A stretch of 8,748 nt of DNA from Xanthobacteraceae bacterium (GCA_030043175.1 JASHYD010000959.1:1-8748), one strand, 5' to 3'. Positions 1 through 6,652 are shown, numbered from the stretch's first letter. Numbers and translations are program-made. Notes: generated by a model from the sequence alone, not told the origin.

Positions 1-2
1 AG

Positions 3-521
3 TTGCATGCTCGCATCGCTCAAGCATTACAGGCGCATTTTGCTGAGATCGCGAACGATCAGCCAGAAATCCTCGCGCATCACTTTGAGCAAGCCGCCAA
101 ACCCGAAAGTGCTGTGACATATTGGATTGACGCTGGCGACCTAGCGAGCAGACGATCCGCGAGCCGCGAGGCTGCAGTACACTACCGGGCCGCTCTAAGT
201 ACCCTCGAACAGCTGCCGAGCTCGGCCAAAATCCGTGAAATGGAGTCCCAGATTTGCATGAAATTGGGCAATGCGCTCATGCAATCTGAAGGATACGGAT
301 CGGTCGCGGCAATCGAGGCGTACAGGTGCGCGCAAGCCAGAGCTGCGGCGCTCGACCAGGCTGAAGATTACGCGAAAGCCACCAGTGGGCTCGCACCACT
401 TTTGTTCAGCAGTTGTCATTATCACGAGGTGGTCAGTACCATCGAAAAGATTCTGGAAGAAAAACTTCTTCGATTGCAGTCGTATACCCATCACGGCGGC
501 CTGTTCTACGGCTTTGACTGA
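3..521 (+). pseudogene. Truncated tail of an ATPase/adenylate cyclase-type TPR protein
   Basis: The reading frame is already open at the left edge, so the true start lies outside the window. The visible 172 residues match the region after the ATPase core of large multidomain signalling proteins (cyclase or kinase domain, AAA-type ATPase, then TPR-like helices). The family signature is visible as LHARIAQAL near the start, QPEILAHHFEQA at residues 20-31, then A..YW..AGDLA..RSA..EA..HYRAAL. Helical repeats of TPR type continue to about residue 150 (IEKILEE, near base 452). After that the frame runs about 20 residues of unrelated sequence to a stop, whereas relatives continue with several hundred residues of TPR helices. 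The gene is therefore cut off on its right side, where a minus-strand scrap begins. Family placement is from motif memory; the original N-terminal domain cannot be known from this window. Confidence 0.6.
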
Positions 522-671
522 TCGCTTGCCGTCGCAGTGGAAACCTGCACTGTTCCGAATCTGTGCGAGCATCCCATAATCCGGGCTTGTCAGGAACGCA
601 GCAACGGCGTCGAAGGAGGCACGAGTCTTTTGCGTCGCTTCAAGCTTTCGCCCGAGCAGGCGAAGCGCGTG
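475..671 (-). pseudogene. Minus-strand remnant of an unrecognised protein
   Basis: Reading the minus strand from about 671 down gives about 60 residues with protein-like composition, in pieces such as LRLLGRKLEATQKT, SFDAVAAFLTSPDYG, MLAQIRNSAGFHCDGK and RSVKAVEQ. An IR(N)xxxFHxDxK motif of this kind occurs in some bacterial hypothetical proteins, but I cannot name the family. An in-frame stop at 672-674 closes the frame upstream, and the frame runs into the tail of the TPR protein downstream, so no complete gene is possible. One plus-strand frame over the same bases also looks plausible (FKLSPEQAKR, stop at about 690), so strand choice is uncertain. With the neighbouring truncation, this suggests an old deletion or insertion junction at about 455-480. 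Nothing else was recognised between 522 and 810. Confidence 0.3.
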
Positions 672-810
672 CTAATCATTCCCCGGCGTTAGGCTAGCCC
701 GACATGTCGACCGTCGGTCACGGAGCGGTCGAGGCGCTGATGGCGGCACATGGCTGATACCGCCGGTCCACTCTCCACAAAAGCGCGAATCTCGCTACAT
801 TGCTGGGCAA

Positions 811-1974
811 ATGTCCCGCGCGATCGCCCCCCTTCCATTGAGCAATGCCGCTGCCCGCCGCACCTGGCTGCATGCCCAACGGCTCGACGTCCAGGCGCCG
901 TTCGGCGAGGGGGCTCCAGCCGTGGCGGCGGCGGCCAATCATCTCGGCTATGTGCAGATCGATACCATTAACGTGATCGAGCGCTGCCATCACCATATCC
1001 TCTTCAACCGCATTCCGGACTATCGCCGAGCCGACCTCAAGCAGGCCCAGAGCGTGGACAAGAGCGTGTTCGAATACTGGACGCATGCGCTGTCGTACAT
1101 CCCGTCCAAGGACATCAGCTTCTTCCTGCCGGCGATGAAGGCGCACAAGCGCGACGGCCACAAATGGTTCTCGTCGGTGACGCCGGCCGACACGCGCAAA
1201 GTGATGCGGCTGGTGCGCGCCGGTCCGCTCACCATCCGCGACATCGAGGACGACGTGCTGATCGAGAAGGAGCACCTCTGGCAGAGCCGAAAACCCTCCA
1301 AGCGGGCGCTGCAGCTCGCCTTCTATGGCGGCGTGGTCACGATCAGCGAGCGCAACGGCATGCTCAAAACCTATGAGCTGACGACGCGCCATTTCGGCTG
1401 GGACAAGCTCCCGAAGCCGGCGTCGGCATCGGAGCAGACCGCCTATCTGCTCGACCGCGCGCTGCGCGCGCAGGGCGTCGTTTCGCTCGATTCGATCTGC
1501 CACCTCGACGCGCCGAGCAAGAAGGCGGTGCGCCGCCTGATCGACGCCCGCGTCCGCCGGAAGGAGCTGGTGCCGGTGGCGCTGGAAGGCGCCCGCAAGC
1601 AGGAGCATTGGGCGCGCCCCGACGTGCTCAAGCCGGCCGGAGAGGTCGATGCTGGCCTCGTTCACATCCTCTCGCCGTTCGATCCGCTGATCATCCAGCG
1701 CAAGCGCACTGAACTCATCTTCGGCTACAGCCACCGCTTCGAGGCCTATGTGCCGAAGGAGAGGCGCCTGTTCGGTTATTTCGCGCTGCCCGTCCTGGTC
1801 GGTGACGATATCGTCGCCACGATCGACCTGAAGACCGACCGGCAGAACAAAAAACTCCTGATGCAGAAATGGACGTGGATCGGCAATGGCAAGAAGCAGG
1901 CGGCGCGCAAGGAGTTGAAGCGCCGGATCGAGGACGAGCTCAATCGCTTCGAGCGCTTTCAACTAACTGACTAG
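811..1974 (+). CDS. Winged-helix DNA-binding protein, YcaQ/AlkX-like DNA glycosylase family
   Basis: This intact 387-residue protein belongs to the HTH_42/YcaQ family, which includes E. coli YcaQ, a glycosylase that unhooks DNA interstrand crosslinks, and Streptomyces AlkZ. The N-terminus (LSNAAARRTWLHAQ) leads into GYVQIDTINVIER, where Q49-I-D51 is the Q-x-D catalytic signature of the YcaQ/AlkX branch (AlkZ has Q-x-Q). Other family landmarks are H60-H62, FEYWTH at 87-92, winged-helix segments in the middle, and the C-terminal SPFDPLIIQRKR block from 288 followed by GYFALPVLVGD and DLKTDR. Length is close to the usual 380-410. The ATG at 811 is kept because the conserved N-terminal helix starts soon after it, although no good Shine-Dalgarno is visible. 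Family membership is strong; activity on crosslinks is inferred. It stands alone, facing the receptor gene convergently, with no repair partner beside it. Confidence 0.9.
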   Translation: MSRAIAPLPLSNAAARRTWLHAQRLDVQAPFGEGAPAVAAAANHLGYVQIDTINVIERCHHHILFNRIPDYRRADLKQAQSVDKSVFEYWTHALSYIPSKDISFFLPAMKAHKRDGHKWFSSVTPADTRKVMRLVRAGPLTIRDIEDDVLIEKEHLWQSRKPSKRALQLAFYGGVVTISERNGMLKTYELTTRHFGWDKLPKPASASEQTAYLLDRALRAQGVVSLDSICHLDAPSKKAVRRLIDARVRRKELVPVALEGARKQEHWARPDVLKPAGEVDAGLVHILSPFDPLIIQRKRTELIFGYSHRFEAYVPKERRLFGYFALPVLVGDDIVATIDLKTDRQNKKLLMQKWTWIGNGKKQAARKELKRRIEDELNRFERFQLTD

Positions 1975-2044
1975 GATTAGAGCGCCCGGCGGCTTGATGT
2001 GCAGAACTATCGCTGAAAGTTGGTGACGGCACGAATCTGAAGGG

Positions 2045-2102
2045 CGGCATATCGTGGAGGTGCTTGACGCCTCCACTTCTCCACCGACGGAGTGATATGC
2101 CG
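2045..2102. repeat. Nested inverted repeat between convergent genes
   Basis: A perfect 9-bp outer arm pair, CGGCATATC (2045-2053) and GATATGCCG (2094-2102), encloses two smaller hairpins. The first is GTGGAGG (2054-2060) with CCTCCAC (2070-2076) and a 9-nt loop; the second is CTCC (2079-2082) with GGAG (2089-2092) and a 6-nt loop. The first hairpin abuts the left outer arm directly. Together they can fold into a three-way junction on either strand. The element lies 70 bp after the YcaQ-like gene and 142 bp beyond the end of the receptor gene, so a bidirectional transcription end or a REP-type element is possible. There is no T-tract, so it is not a classical intrinsic terminator. The rest of 1975-2243 holds no convincing gene. 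Confidence 0.5.
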
Positions 2103-2243
2103 TGGCCAACCTTCGACGATCAACTCACCGAAATCCGGACGAGCAACAACGCCGGCACGAGCCCAGCATCGCTGGCGTTTGTCGCGGCGTAGGATCGAGG
2201 GTGGCCTTTGTCCAAGGGGTCGATCGCGAGAGGTGACGAGCAT

Positions 2244-4631
2244 TCAGTGTTTGATGTAGACTTTAATAAAGGCACTCAACGGCTCGCCGACGAATGCGCC
2301 TGCTTCATTGGCCGCAACGTAGTATCTCTGATTGGCGAAGTTCTTCACATTTAGCGAAATTCCCCAGGTGTCCGTTTCGTAACCGAAAAGAGCATCTGCA
2401 ACCACGAAGGCAGGTATCGAGTTTACGTTTGTGATGTCGCTGTAGCTCTTGTCGCGGTAATTCAAGCCCGCGCCAACCATAAAGCCGGGCACGCCGGCAA
2501 TAGAAAATTTGTAGGTCGACCAGAGATTCGCCATGTAGGCTGGGACCCCCTGGGGATGATTTCCCACCGAGATGATGCCCTGGGGATTGTCCGTAACCAC
2601 CGCGTTCTGGAACGTCACGTTCGCCAGGATCCGCCACTGATCCGTTATTTTGGCGTCGAGAGATGCCTCAGCCCCTTTCGTCCTCTGGCTGTCAAACACG
2701 ACCGTTTCAACCCCGTTGAGGGTCACCGCGGCGGCTACGTTATTGCGCGACACATCGAAGACCGCGGTATTCAAGGTGACCCTGTCATCGAGAAGCGCGA
2801 ATTTGATACCCGCCTCATATTGCAGCGCGGATTCCGGCGCGCCGATCCCATTCGGGGCGTTTTCAGAGTTGAAATTGGTGAGAAAGCTCTTTGATGCGCC
2901 GACATACGGCGAAACGCCGGGAAGAAGCCTATACAGCGCGCCGACATTCCAGCTCAGGGGTGCGTCATTACGCTCCTGCGTGACATTCGCCAGGAGGGGG
3001 GTGCCTTCACTTGTGAACGCCCCTGGTAACGATGGATTGCTGGCGTTCGGTACGGTGATCAGCGGCGTCAGCGCCGTGTTCCACCAGTCCTGCCGGACGC
3101 CGGCGCGAACCTTGAATTGGTCGGTGACGTCGATCTGGTCGGTGGCATAGAGGCTGTAATAATTCGCCACCATACGATCATCGTCACATGAATGGGTCGA
3201 ATCGCATTTGAACTGCAGGCCGACCACGGATGTCTCCGGAGGAACCGGCGCGAAAGCGTTGGGGATATTGGGAAGGTCCGCGGTCGAACGCTGCGTGTCC
3301 AGGGTATCGTGCACATACTCAAAGCCGGTGAGCAGGGTATGGCCGACGGAGCTTGTGGCGAATTTCCACACCGGCTCGAACTGATAGTCGAAATCGCTGT
3401 CGCGATCGTGCTGCTGGCGAAGCTGCCGGCCAACGACGTCGAAACCGCTCGGTGACGTCGGGGCCGCGGCCACATGCGTGCTGGTGCTGTCGCCGTTTCC
3501 CAGCACGTCGATCGCCCTATACAGATAGGAGAACCGGTTGTTGATGGTTAGGTAGTCGCTGATCCACCACTTGTCGGTCACGGTCGGGCGAATGATATTC
3601 TGGTCAGCATAGGCGAAAGGCGACGAGTATTTCGCATCGATCGGGACGCCCTTGATCGGAGAGCCATTGAAGTAGACGATGCCGTAGGAATCCGGCGTCT
3701 GGTGGAGCTGGCGGGCGTCGAGGCTGAACTCGAACGTGTGGTTGTCCACGTTCCAGATGACGTCCGGCCTGATCTCGTAATCGCTACTCTTGAGGTCGCG
3801 AAACCCGTCCGCGTGCGACACCGTCGCGTCGACGCGATAGTCCATGCCCGGAATGGTGGTGGGGCCGGTGACGTAGGCATTGGTGTTGACAGTTCCGAAC
3901 GACCCCGCCTGCACGCTGGCGCCGTAGTGAAAATCCGACGACGGCGTGTAATGGACGACGTTGATGGTGCCGCCGGGCGGTCCGCTACCAAAAAGCGCCG
4001 AGGCGGGTCCTTCCAAGATTTCGATCCGCTGCACGCCGTTGAGCGAATGGGAGAGGCCACCGAGCTGGTCGCCATCGGAGAAACCGTCATTGTACATCTG
4101 GGCGTTCAGGCCGCGGATCAGGAAGTGGTCGTAGTAGCCCTTCGAATCCTGGCCGCCCTGCACGATGCCGCTCGCATTTGTGATTGCGTCGTTCAGCATG
4201 GTGCCGCCTTGCTGATTGACAACCTCGCGCGGAACGATCTGCACGCTCGCCGGCAGGTTCTCAAGCTTCGTCCCGGTCTTGCCGAGGGACGGAGTCTGCT
4301 GGAGCGGCGGGACTGTGGTCGCGGTGGTGTTGCCAATCCCGAGATCGGCGGAAGGTTGAGCTGCTGGCGGAGCTGGCGCCGTCGCCCCAGTGGGCGTGTT
4401 CGCTTGCCTTGTTACGCTCGGTCGTCGATCCGTGGTGGATCTTGGTTTTGGCTTGGACTTCGGCGCTGTCACGACGACCGAAGGTAGTGTTCTCTGATTG
4501 CTTGGGGTTGCGCCCTCGTTCACTTGCGCAAGGCTTTCCGGAATGGCTCCGATGGAGAGACATATACCGATAACCGATGAGGCGGCCTCCCATCGAAATG
4601 AGCGGACGCCGAATTTGAATAGCTGCCCCAT
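2244..4631 (-). CDS. TonB-dependent siderophore receptor
   Basis: This complete 795-residue outer-membrane receptor would import a ferric siderophore, or a similar large ligand, into the periplasm using energy from TonB-ExbBD. A signal peptide spans residues 1-36 (basic start, hydrophobic core, cleavage near ESLA-Q). A TonB-box-like SVVVTAP lies at 51-57, then a basic, Pro/Thr/Ala-rich linker to about 115. The plug follows (LENLPASVQIVP from 123; LIRGLNAQMYNDG from 171; GVQRIEILEGPASALFGSG from 199; PPGGTINVV from 218), then a beta-barrel to the end. Two cysteines in FKCDSTHSCDDD probably form an extracellular-loop disulphide. The last residue is His rather than the usual aromatic. GGGGGAG just before the ATG is the ribosome site. 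Plug and barrel motifs resemble FhuA/FpvA/FoxA-type receptors; the ligand cannot be assigned. No periplasmic or ABC transport partner is adjacent. Confidence 0.95.
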   Translation of the reverse strand: MGQLFKFGVRSFRWEAASSVIGICLSIGAIPESLAQVNEGATPSNQRTLPSVVVTAPKSKPKPRSTTDRRPSVTRQANTPTGATAPAPPAAQPSADLGIGNTTATTVPPLQQTPSLGKTGTKLENLPASVQIVPREVVNQQGGTMLNDAITNASGIVQGGQDSKGYYDHFLIRGLNAQMYNDGFSDGDQLGGLSHSLNGVQRIEILEGPASALFGSGPPGGTINVVHYTPSSDFHYGASVQAGSFGTVNTNAYVTGPTTIPGMDYRVDATVSHADGFRDLKSSDYEIRPDVIWNVDNHTFEFSLDARQLHQTPDSYGIVYFNGSPIKGVPIDAKYSSPFAYADQNIIRPTVTDKWWISDYLTINNRFSYLYRAIDVLGNGDSTSTHVAAAPTSPSGFDVVGRQLRQQHDRDSDFDYQFEPVWKFATSSVGHTLLTGFEYVHDTLDTQRSTADLPNIPNAFAPVPPETSVVGLQFKCDSTHSCDDDRMVANYYSLYATDQIDVTDQFKVRAGVRQDWWNTALTPLITVPNASNPSLPGAFTSEGTPLLANVTQERNDAPLSWNVGALYRLLPGVSPYVGASKSFLTNFNSENAPNGIGAPESALQYEAGIKFALLDDRVTLNTAVFDVSRNNVAAAVTLNGVETVVFDSQRTKGAEASLDAKITDQWRILANVTFQNAVVTDNPQGIISVGNHPQGVPAYMANLWSTYKFSIAGVPGFMVGAGLNYRDKSYSDITNVNSIPAFVVADALFGYETDTWGISLNVKNFANQRYYVAANEAGAFVGEPLSAFIKVYIKH

Positions 4632-4646
4632 GGCTCCCCCAGCTTA

Positions 4647-4663
4647 TTTGTAACGGTTACAAA
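4647..4663. promoter_or_regulatory. Perfect 17-bp palindrome, candidate operator of the receptor gene
   Basis: TTTGTAAC-G-GTTACAAA is a perfect inverted repeat of 8-bp arms around one base, centred 24 bp upstream of the receptor start codon and just above its ribosome site. A related element, ATAACGTTAC (4679-4688), lies about 29 bp further upstream, roughly three helical turns away. Dyads of this kind placed over a promoter or start region are typical of TetR-type and similar dimeric repressors. No regulator gene is in the window, so the binding protein is unknown. Confidence 0.55.
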
Positions 4664-4731
4664 CAAAGCGTTGATGCAATAACGTTACATGCGAATTTAC
4701 CGTTTATTTTTCAGATTTCGAATAGATCTAA

Positions 4732-4748
4732 ATTAGAACAGTTTTAAT
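4732..4748. promoter_or_regulatory. ICE/Irr-box-like imperfect palindrome
   Basis: ATTAGAAC-A-GTTTTAAT is a 17-bp dyad with one mismatched pair. Its core TTAGAA-N3-TTTTAA differs by one base from the TTAGAA-N3-TTCTAA pattern known to me as the iron control element bound by Irr in Rhizobiales. It lies about 109 bp upstream of the receptor start codon, a reasonable position for iron-responsive control of a siderophore receptor. The region is A/T-rich, so a chance match is possible; the call rests on similarity and context. Confidence 0.35.
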
Positions 4749-4941
4749 GAACGTCCAGTCGGATTGACTGGCTGGTACCGGTCCTTGTCATGCAACACGT
4801 GCGCTCTCCGAATTATATTGTTTAATGTGCGCGACGAACTAATCGTATTCGAGTGATCCTAAGTCAAATTAATTTTGCAGAAATAAGTTGTTAGAATAAG
4901 AATAAATATAATGACTCGCGCTTTGCCCCGGACGACAAACC

Positions 4942-4964
4942 CGCCGCTGATAGCAGCAGCGGCG
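4942..4964 (-). terminator. Possible terminator hairpin after the tonB remnant
   Basis: CGCCGCTG (4942-4949) pairs perfectly with CAGCGGCG (4957-4964) around a 7-nt loop, giving a GC-rich 8-bp stem. Read on the minus strand, it lies about 56 nt after the stop of the TonB-like remnant and is followed by GGTTTG, a poor T-tract. It could be the old intrinsic terminator of that gene. The weak T-tract leaves this tentative. Confidence 0.3.
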
Positions 4965-5019
4965 ATCCACGCACCAGGTGATGCAAGAGCTCAGCCAGCG
5001 AAGGGGCGGCTTGATCAGT

Positions 5020-5259
5020 TCAATTCCGTTGCTTGACACGGAGGATAACCGGCATGCTGAAGCTCAGCCCCTCATCGGCGACCAATGGTGGGGGCGGCGG
5101 CACTGGGTCTGCGCGCCGCATCATGTCCAACGCCGCATCGTCGAAAGCGCTGTGACGCGGCTGCTGGAAATTATGCGGGACGAGACGAGGCGCGAGACTC
5201 GTATGCGAGGCGAGGCGCTTCAGACGATCGCTATGGCGGCGTGAGCGGCGGTCCCGCAA
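5020..5259 (-). pseudogene. C-terminal remnant of a TonB energy-transducer protein
   Basis: The minus strand ends with the typical TonB C-terminal block: FDDAALDMMRRADPVPPPP, then LVADEGLSFSMPVILRV and a stop at 5020. TonB proteins normally have V.SSG...LD..AL...RRA.P.PPPP......F.VP..F at this point, so the match is strong. The preceding part of the domain (RLVSSRIISSSRVTAL, about 5150-5200) is readable only in another frame, so at least one indel lies near 5145-5152, and that frame meets a stop further upstream. No membrane anchor or proline-rich spacer is found, and the sequence gives way to WD40 code by 5284. In an intact state it would have coupled the proton-driven ExbBD motor to outer-membrane receptors. 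It has the same orientation as the siderophore receptor and lies upstream of it, which suggests a former iron-uptake locus. Confidence 0.65.
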
Positions 5260-5283
5260 TCGGATGCGCTGCGGGCGCGCGTC

Positions 5284-5625
5284 TCAGTCCAAGACCTCCA
5301 GCCAATGCAACCGACCGAGCGCGTCGCCGGCAACGATGCGGTTCTGCGCGATGACAGCGATCGCCTCAATCGCGGCGTCAAACTCGAGGCGGGCGGTCTC
5401 GGCCCCGGCCGCCACGTCCCACAGCCGGATTGTCTTGTCGGCAGAGCCCGAGGCGAGCCGCCCGCCCTCGAGCAGGCAAAGAGTTAACACATGGCCGGCG
5501 TGCCCCGACAGGCGGCCAGTCTCGGCCCCAGTTGCTGCGTCCCACAGCCGGATCGTCCCGTCGACAGAGCCCGACGCGAGCGGCCCGCCCTCGAGCAGGC
5601 AAAGAGCTAGGACCAGCGGCGCTGT
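5284..5625 (-). pseudogene. C-terminal WD40-repeat remnant
   Basis: About 114 residues on the minus strand hold two clear WD40 units, each with LASGS.D.TIRLWD..(A/T)GAET.RL, followed by a degenerate last blade and the ending IVAGDALGRLHWLEVLD before a stop at 5284. WD40 proteins with this ending are common as C-terminal propellers of larger signalling or NACHT/TIR-type proteins in Bradyrhizobium relatives. A propeller needs about seven blades, and only two to three remain. Upstream, the frame runs without a stop into transposase code (to 5706), so the open frame is a chimera of two unrelated genes joined near 5620. It has no start or upstream domain of its own. I regard it as a non-functional fragment, although a short chimeric polypeptide is formally possible. 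Confidence 0.75.
5394..5611 (-). repeat. Two tandem 123-bp WD40 coding repeats
   Basis: The segments around 5394-5488 and 5517-5611 are near-identical at the DNA level, offset by exactly 123 bp (41 codons, one WD40 blade). A 23-nt block is identical at 5461-5483 and 5584-5606, and CCCACAGCCGGAT recurs at 5418 and 5541. Such high identity points to recent duplication or gene conversion between blades before the gene was broken. Confidence 0.75.
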
Positions 5626-5906
5626 CACCTTGCGCGGCCGTTTCCAGCTGTTGGCCCGGTAGGTGAAGCGCATAGGTGCGCACCTTCGCCTCATAGCTTC
5701 GAGCATGATGAAAGCGCAGACTCGGCCACGATGGCATCGAGCACCGCATTGAATTGGAGGCCAAAAATGTAGTCAGCGCCGTTGTTCTCCGCCCATTCCA
5801 TGCCTTCGACGCGGCCGTAATGACTGTCGCCGCGCCAGACGATCCGGGTATTTGGCCAGTGCTTGCGCAGGCGCCGGGTGCCATAAACGCGAGAGAAAGC
5901 GCACAC
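5626..5906 (-). pseudogene. IS1380-family transposase remnant, frameshifted
   Basis: Minus-strand reading gives RRLRKHWPNTRIVWRGDSHYG followed by MEWAENNGADYIFGL and NAVLDAIVAE. These match the part of DDE transposases of the IS1380 family around the RGDSHY motif, whose Asp is one of the catalytic carboxylates. Coding then moves to a second frame (LRFHHARSYEAKVRTYA) and to a third (MRFTYRANSWKRPRKV), which together continue the same family sequence. At least two indels are therefore present. Both ends are missing: the N-terminal third would lie beyond 5906, where the isomerase gene begins, and the C-terminal part is replaced by WD40 code at about 5625. No terminal inverted repeats or target duplication were found. 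It cannot make a working transposase. Confidence 0.8.
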
Positions 5907-5909
5907 AGC

Positions 5910-6533
5910 ATGATGCCGGCTCTTCTCGACTTCTGGTTCGATTTCGCTTCTACCTATTCCTACCCGGCGGCGATGCGGGTCGCGCCGCTTGCGCGGCAGT
6001 CAGGCGTTATGGTGCGTTTTCGCCCGTTTCTGCTCGGCCCCCTGTTCAAGGCCCAGGGATGGCCTACTTCTCCGTTCAATCTTTATCCCGCAAAGGGCCG
6101 CTATATGTGGCGGGACCTCGAGCGGATTTGCTTTGATCTTGATCTGCCGTTTCGGCAGCCCGAACCCTTTCCACAGAACAGCTTGTTGGCTGCGCGCGTT
6201 GCGTTGGTTGGATTGAGTAGTTCGTGGGGCGAGGAGTTTTGCCGGAGCGTTTTTCGGGCCGAGTTCGGGGACGGTCGTCAGATCGACGATTCGACCATAA
6301 TCGGCGATATACTTTCACAGCTTCACATCGAAGCTGCTGCAGTGTTAGAAGCCGCGCGAACGGAAGCGAACAAAGCTGCATTGCGCACGCAAACCGGAGA
6401 AGCGAAGCAGCTCGGCATTTTTGGCGCGCCGACTTTCGCGACGGCGGATGGTGAATTGTTCTGGGGCAACGATCGTCTGGAACGCGCGATAACTTGGGCG
6501 AGAATGGGCCTTGGTCCAATCGCTACCGATTAG
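5910..6533 (+). CDS. 2-hydroxychromene-2-carboxylate isomerase-like protein (DsbA/GST-kappa fold)
   Basis: This intact 207-residue protein has the HCCA isomerase/GST-kappa fold: a thioredoxin-like domain with an inserted helical domain. The N-terminus LLDFWFDFASTYSYPA carries Ser14 where DsbA would have its active cysteine. Further motifs are RFRPFLLGPLF, NLYPAKGRYMWRDLER, FPQNSLLAARVAL, and the cis-proline loop IFGAPTF (Pro174) followed by GELFWGNDRL. HCCA isomerases act in naphthalene and related aromatic catabolism, glutathione-dependently; many relatives have unknown substrates. The start at 5910 (ATG ATG) is chosen because homology begins at residue 5 and GAGAGAAAG lies upstream; the open frame extends back to 5754 but only through transposase remnant. 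That remnant ends within about 15 bp of the start, so the original promoter is probably lost. An ABM-domain gene follows. Confidence 0.88.
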   Translation: MMPALLDFWFDFASTYSYPAAMRVAPLARQSGVMVRFRPFLLGPLFKAQGWPTSPFNLYPAKGRYMWRDLERICFDLDLPFRQPEPFPQNSLLAARVALVGLSSSWGEEFCRSVFRAEFGDGRQIDDSTIIGDILSQLHIEAAAVLEAARTEANKAALRTQTGEAKQLGIFGAPTFATADGELFWGNDRLERAITWARMGLGPIATD

Positions 6534-6652
6534 AGACACTCAAGGAATTGCTTATCGATTTGAGGACCTGAAGCAATGCGCTTTGTCTCACAAGGGTAAG
6601 TCGCGTCGATCTAAATATTGTAAATTGCGGCACACCAGGATTGAGGAGTGTC

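Larger units (their letters stand above)
4632..4941. other. AT-rich intergenic region upstream of the receptor
   Basis: About 310 bp with no gene, clearly richer in A and T than both flanks. Besides the two palindromes listed separately, it holds a short hairpin CCAGTC-GGATT-GACTGG (4755-4771) and a perfect TATAAT on the plus strand (4907-4912) inside an A/T-rich stretch. The TATAAT has no convincing -35 hexamer at the right distance. No confident -35/-10 pair was found on the minus strand for the receptor, so its transcription start is not placed. The composition fits a regulated promoter region or a spacer acquired by transfer. Confidence 0.5.

Noticed and set aside
718..1962. 414-codon open frame on the minus strand opposite the YcaQ-like gene
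   Set aside because: It is antisense to a well-supported family member and has the Arg/Ala/Leu-rich shadow composition typical of GC-rich genomes, with no domain motif.
2007..2243. 78-codon minus-strand frame after the receptor
   Set aside because: No motif, rich in Arg and Pro, and it spans the nested inverted repeat.
3702..4487. 261-codon plus-strand frame opposite the TonB-dependent receptor
   Set aside because: Antisense shadow of the conserved plug region; no recognisable motif and no ribosome site.
4907..4912. Perfect TATAAT on the plus strand
   Set aside because: No adequate -35 hexamer at 16-18 bp and no plus-strand gene downstream; likely a chance match in A/T-rich DNA.
5054..5155. 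33-codon plus-strand frame with GGAGG 9 nt upstream
   Set aside because: It lies opposite the TonB C-terminal block, and its Gly/Ser runs mirror the PPPPP codons of that strand.
4978..5244. 88-codon plus-strand frame
   Set aside because: Shadow of the minus-strand TonB remnant; no family resemblance.
5754..5909. Extended N-terminus of the isomerase open frame
   Set aside because: This part is antisense to the IS1380 transposase, and family homology begins only after the ATG at 5910.
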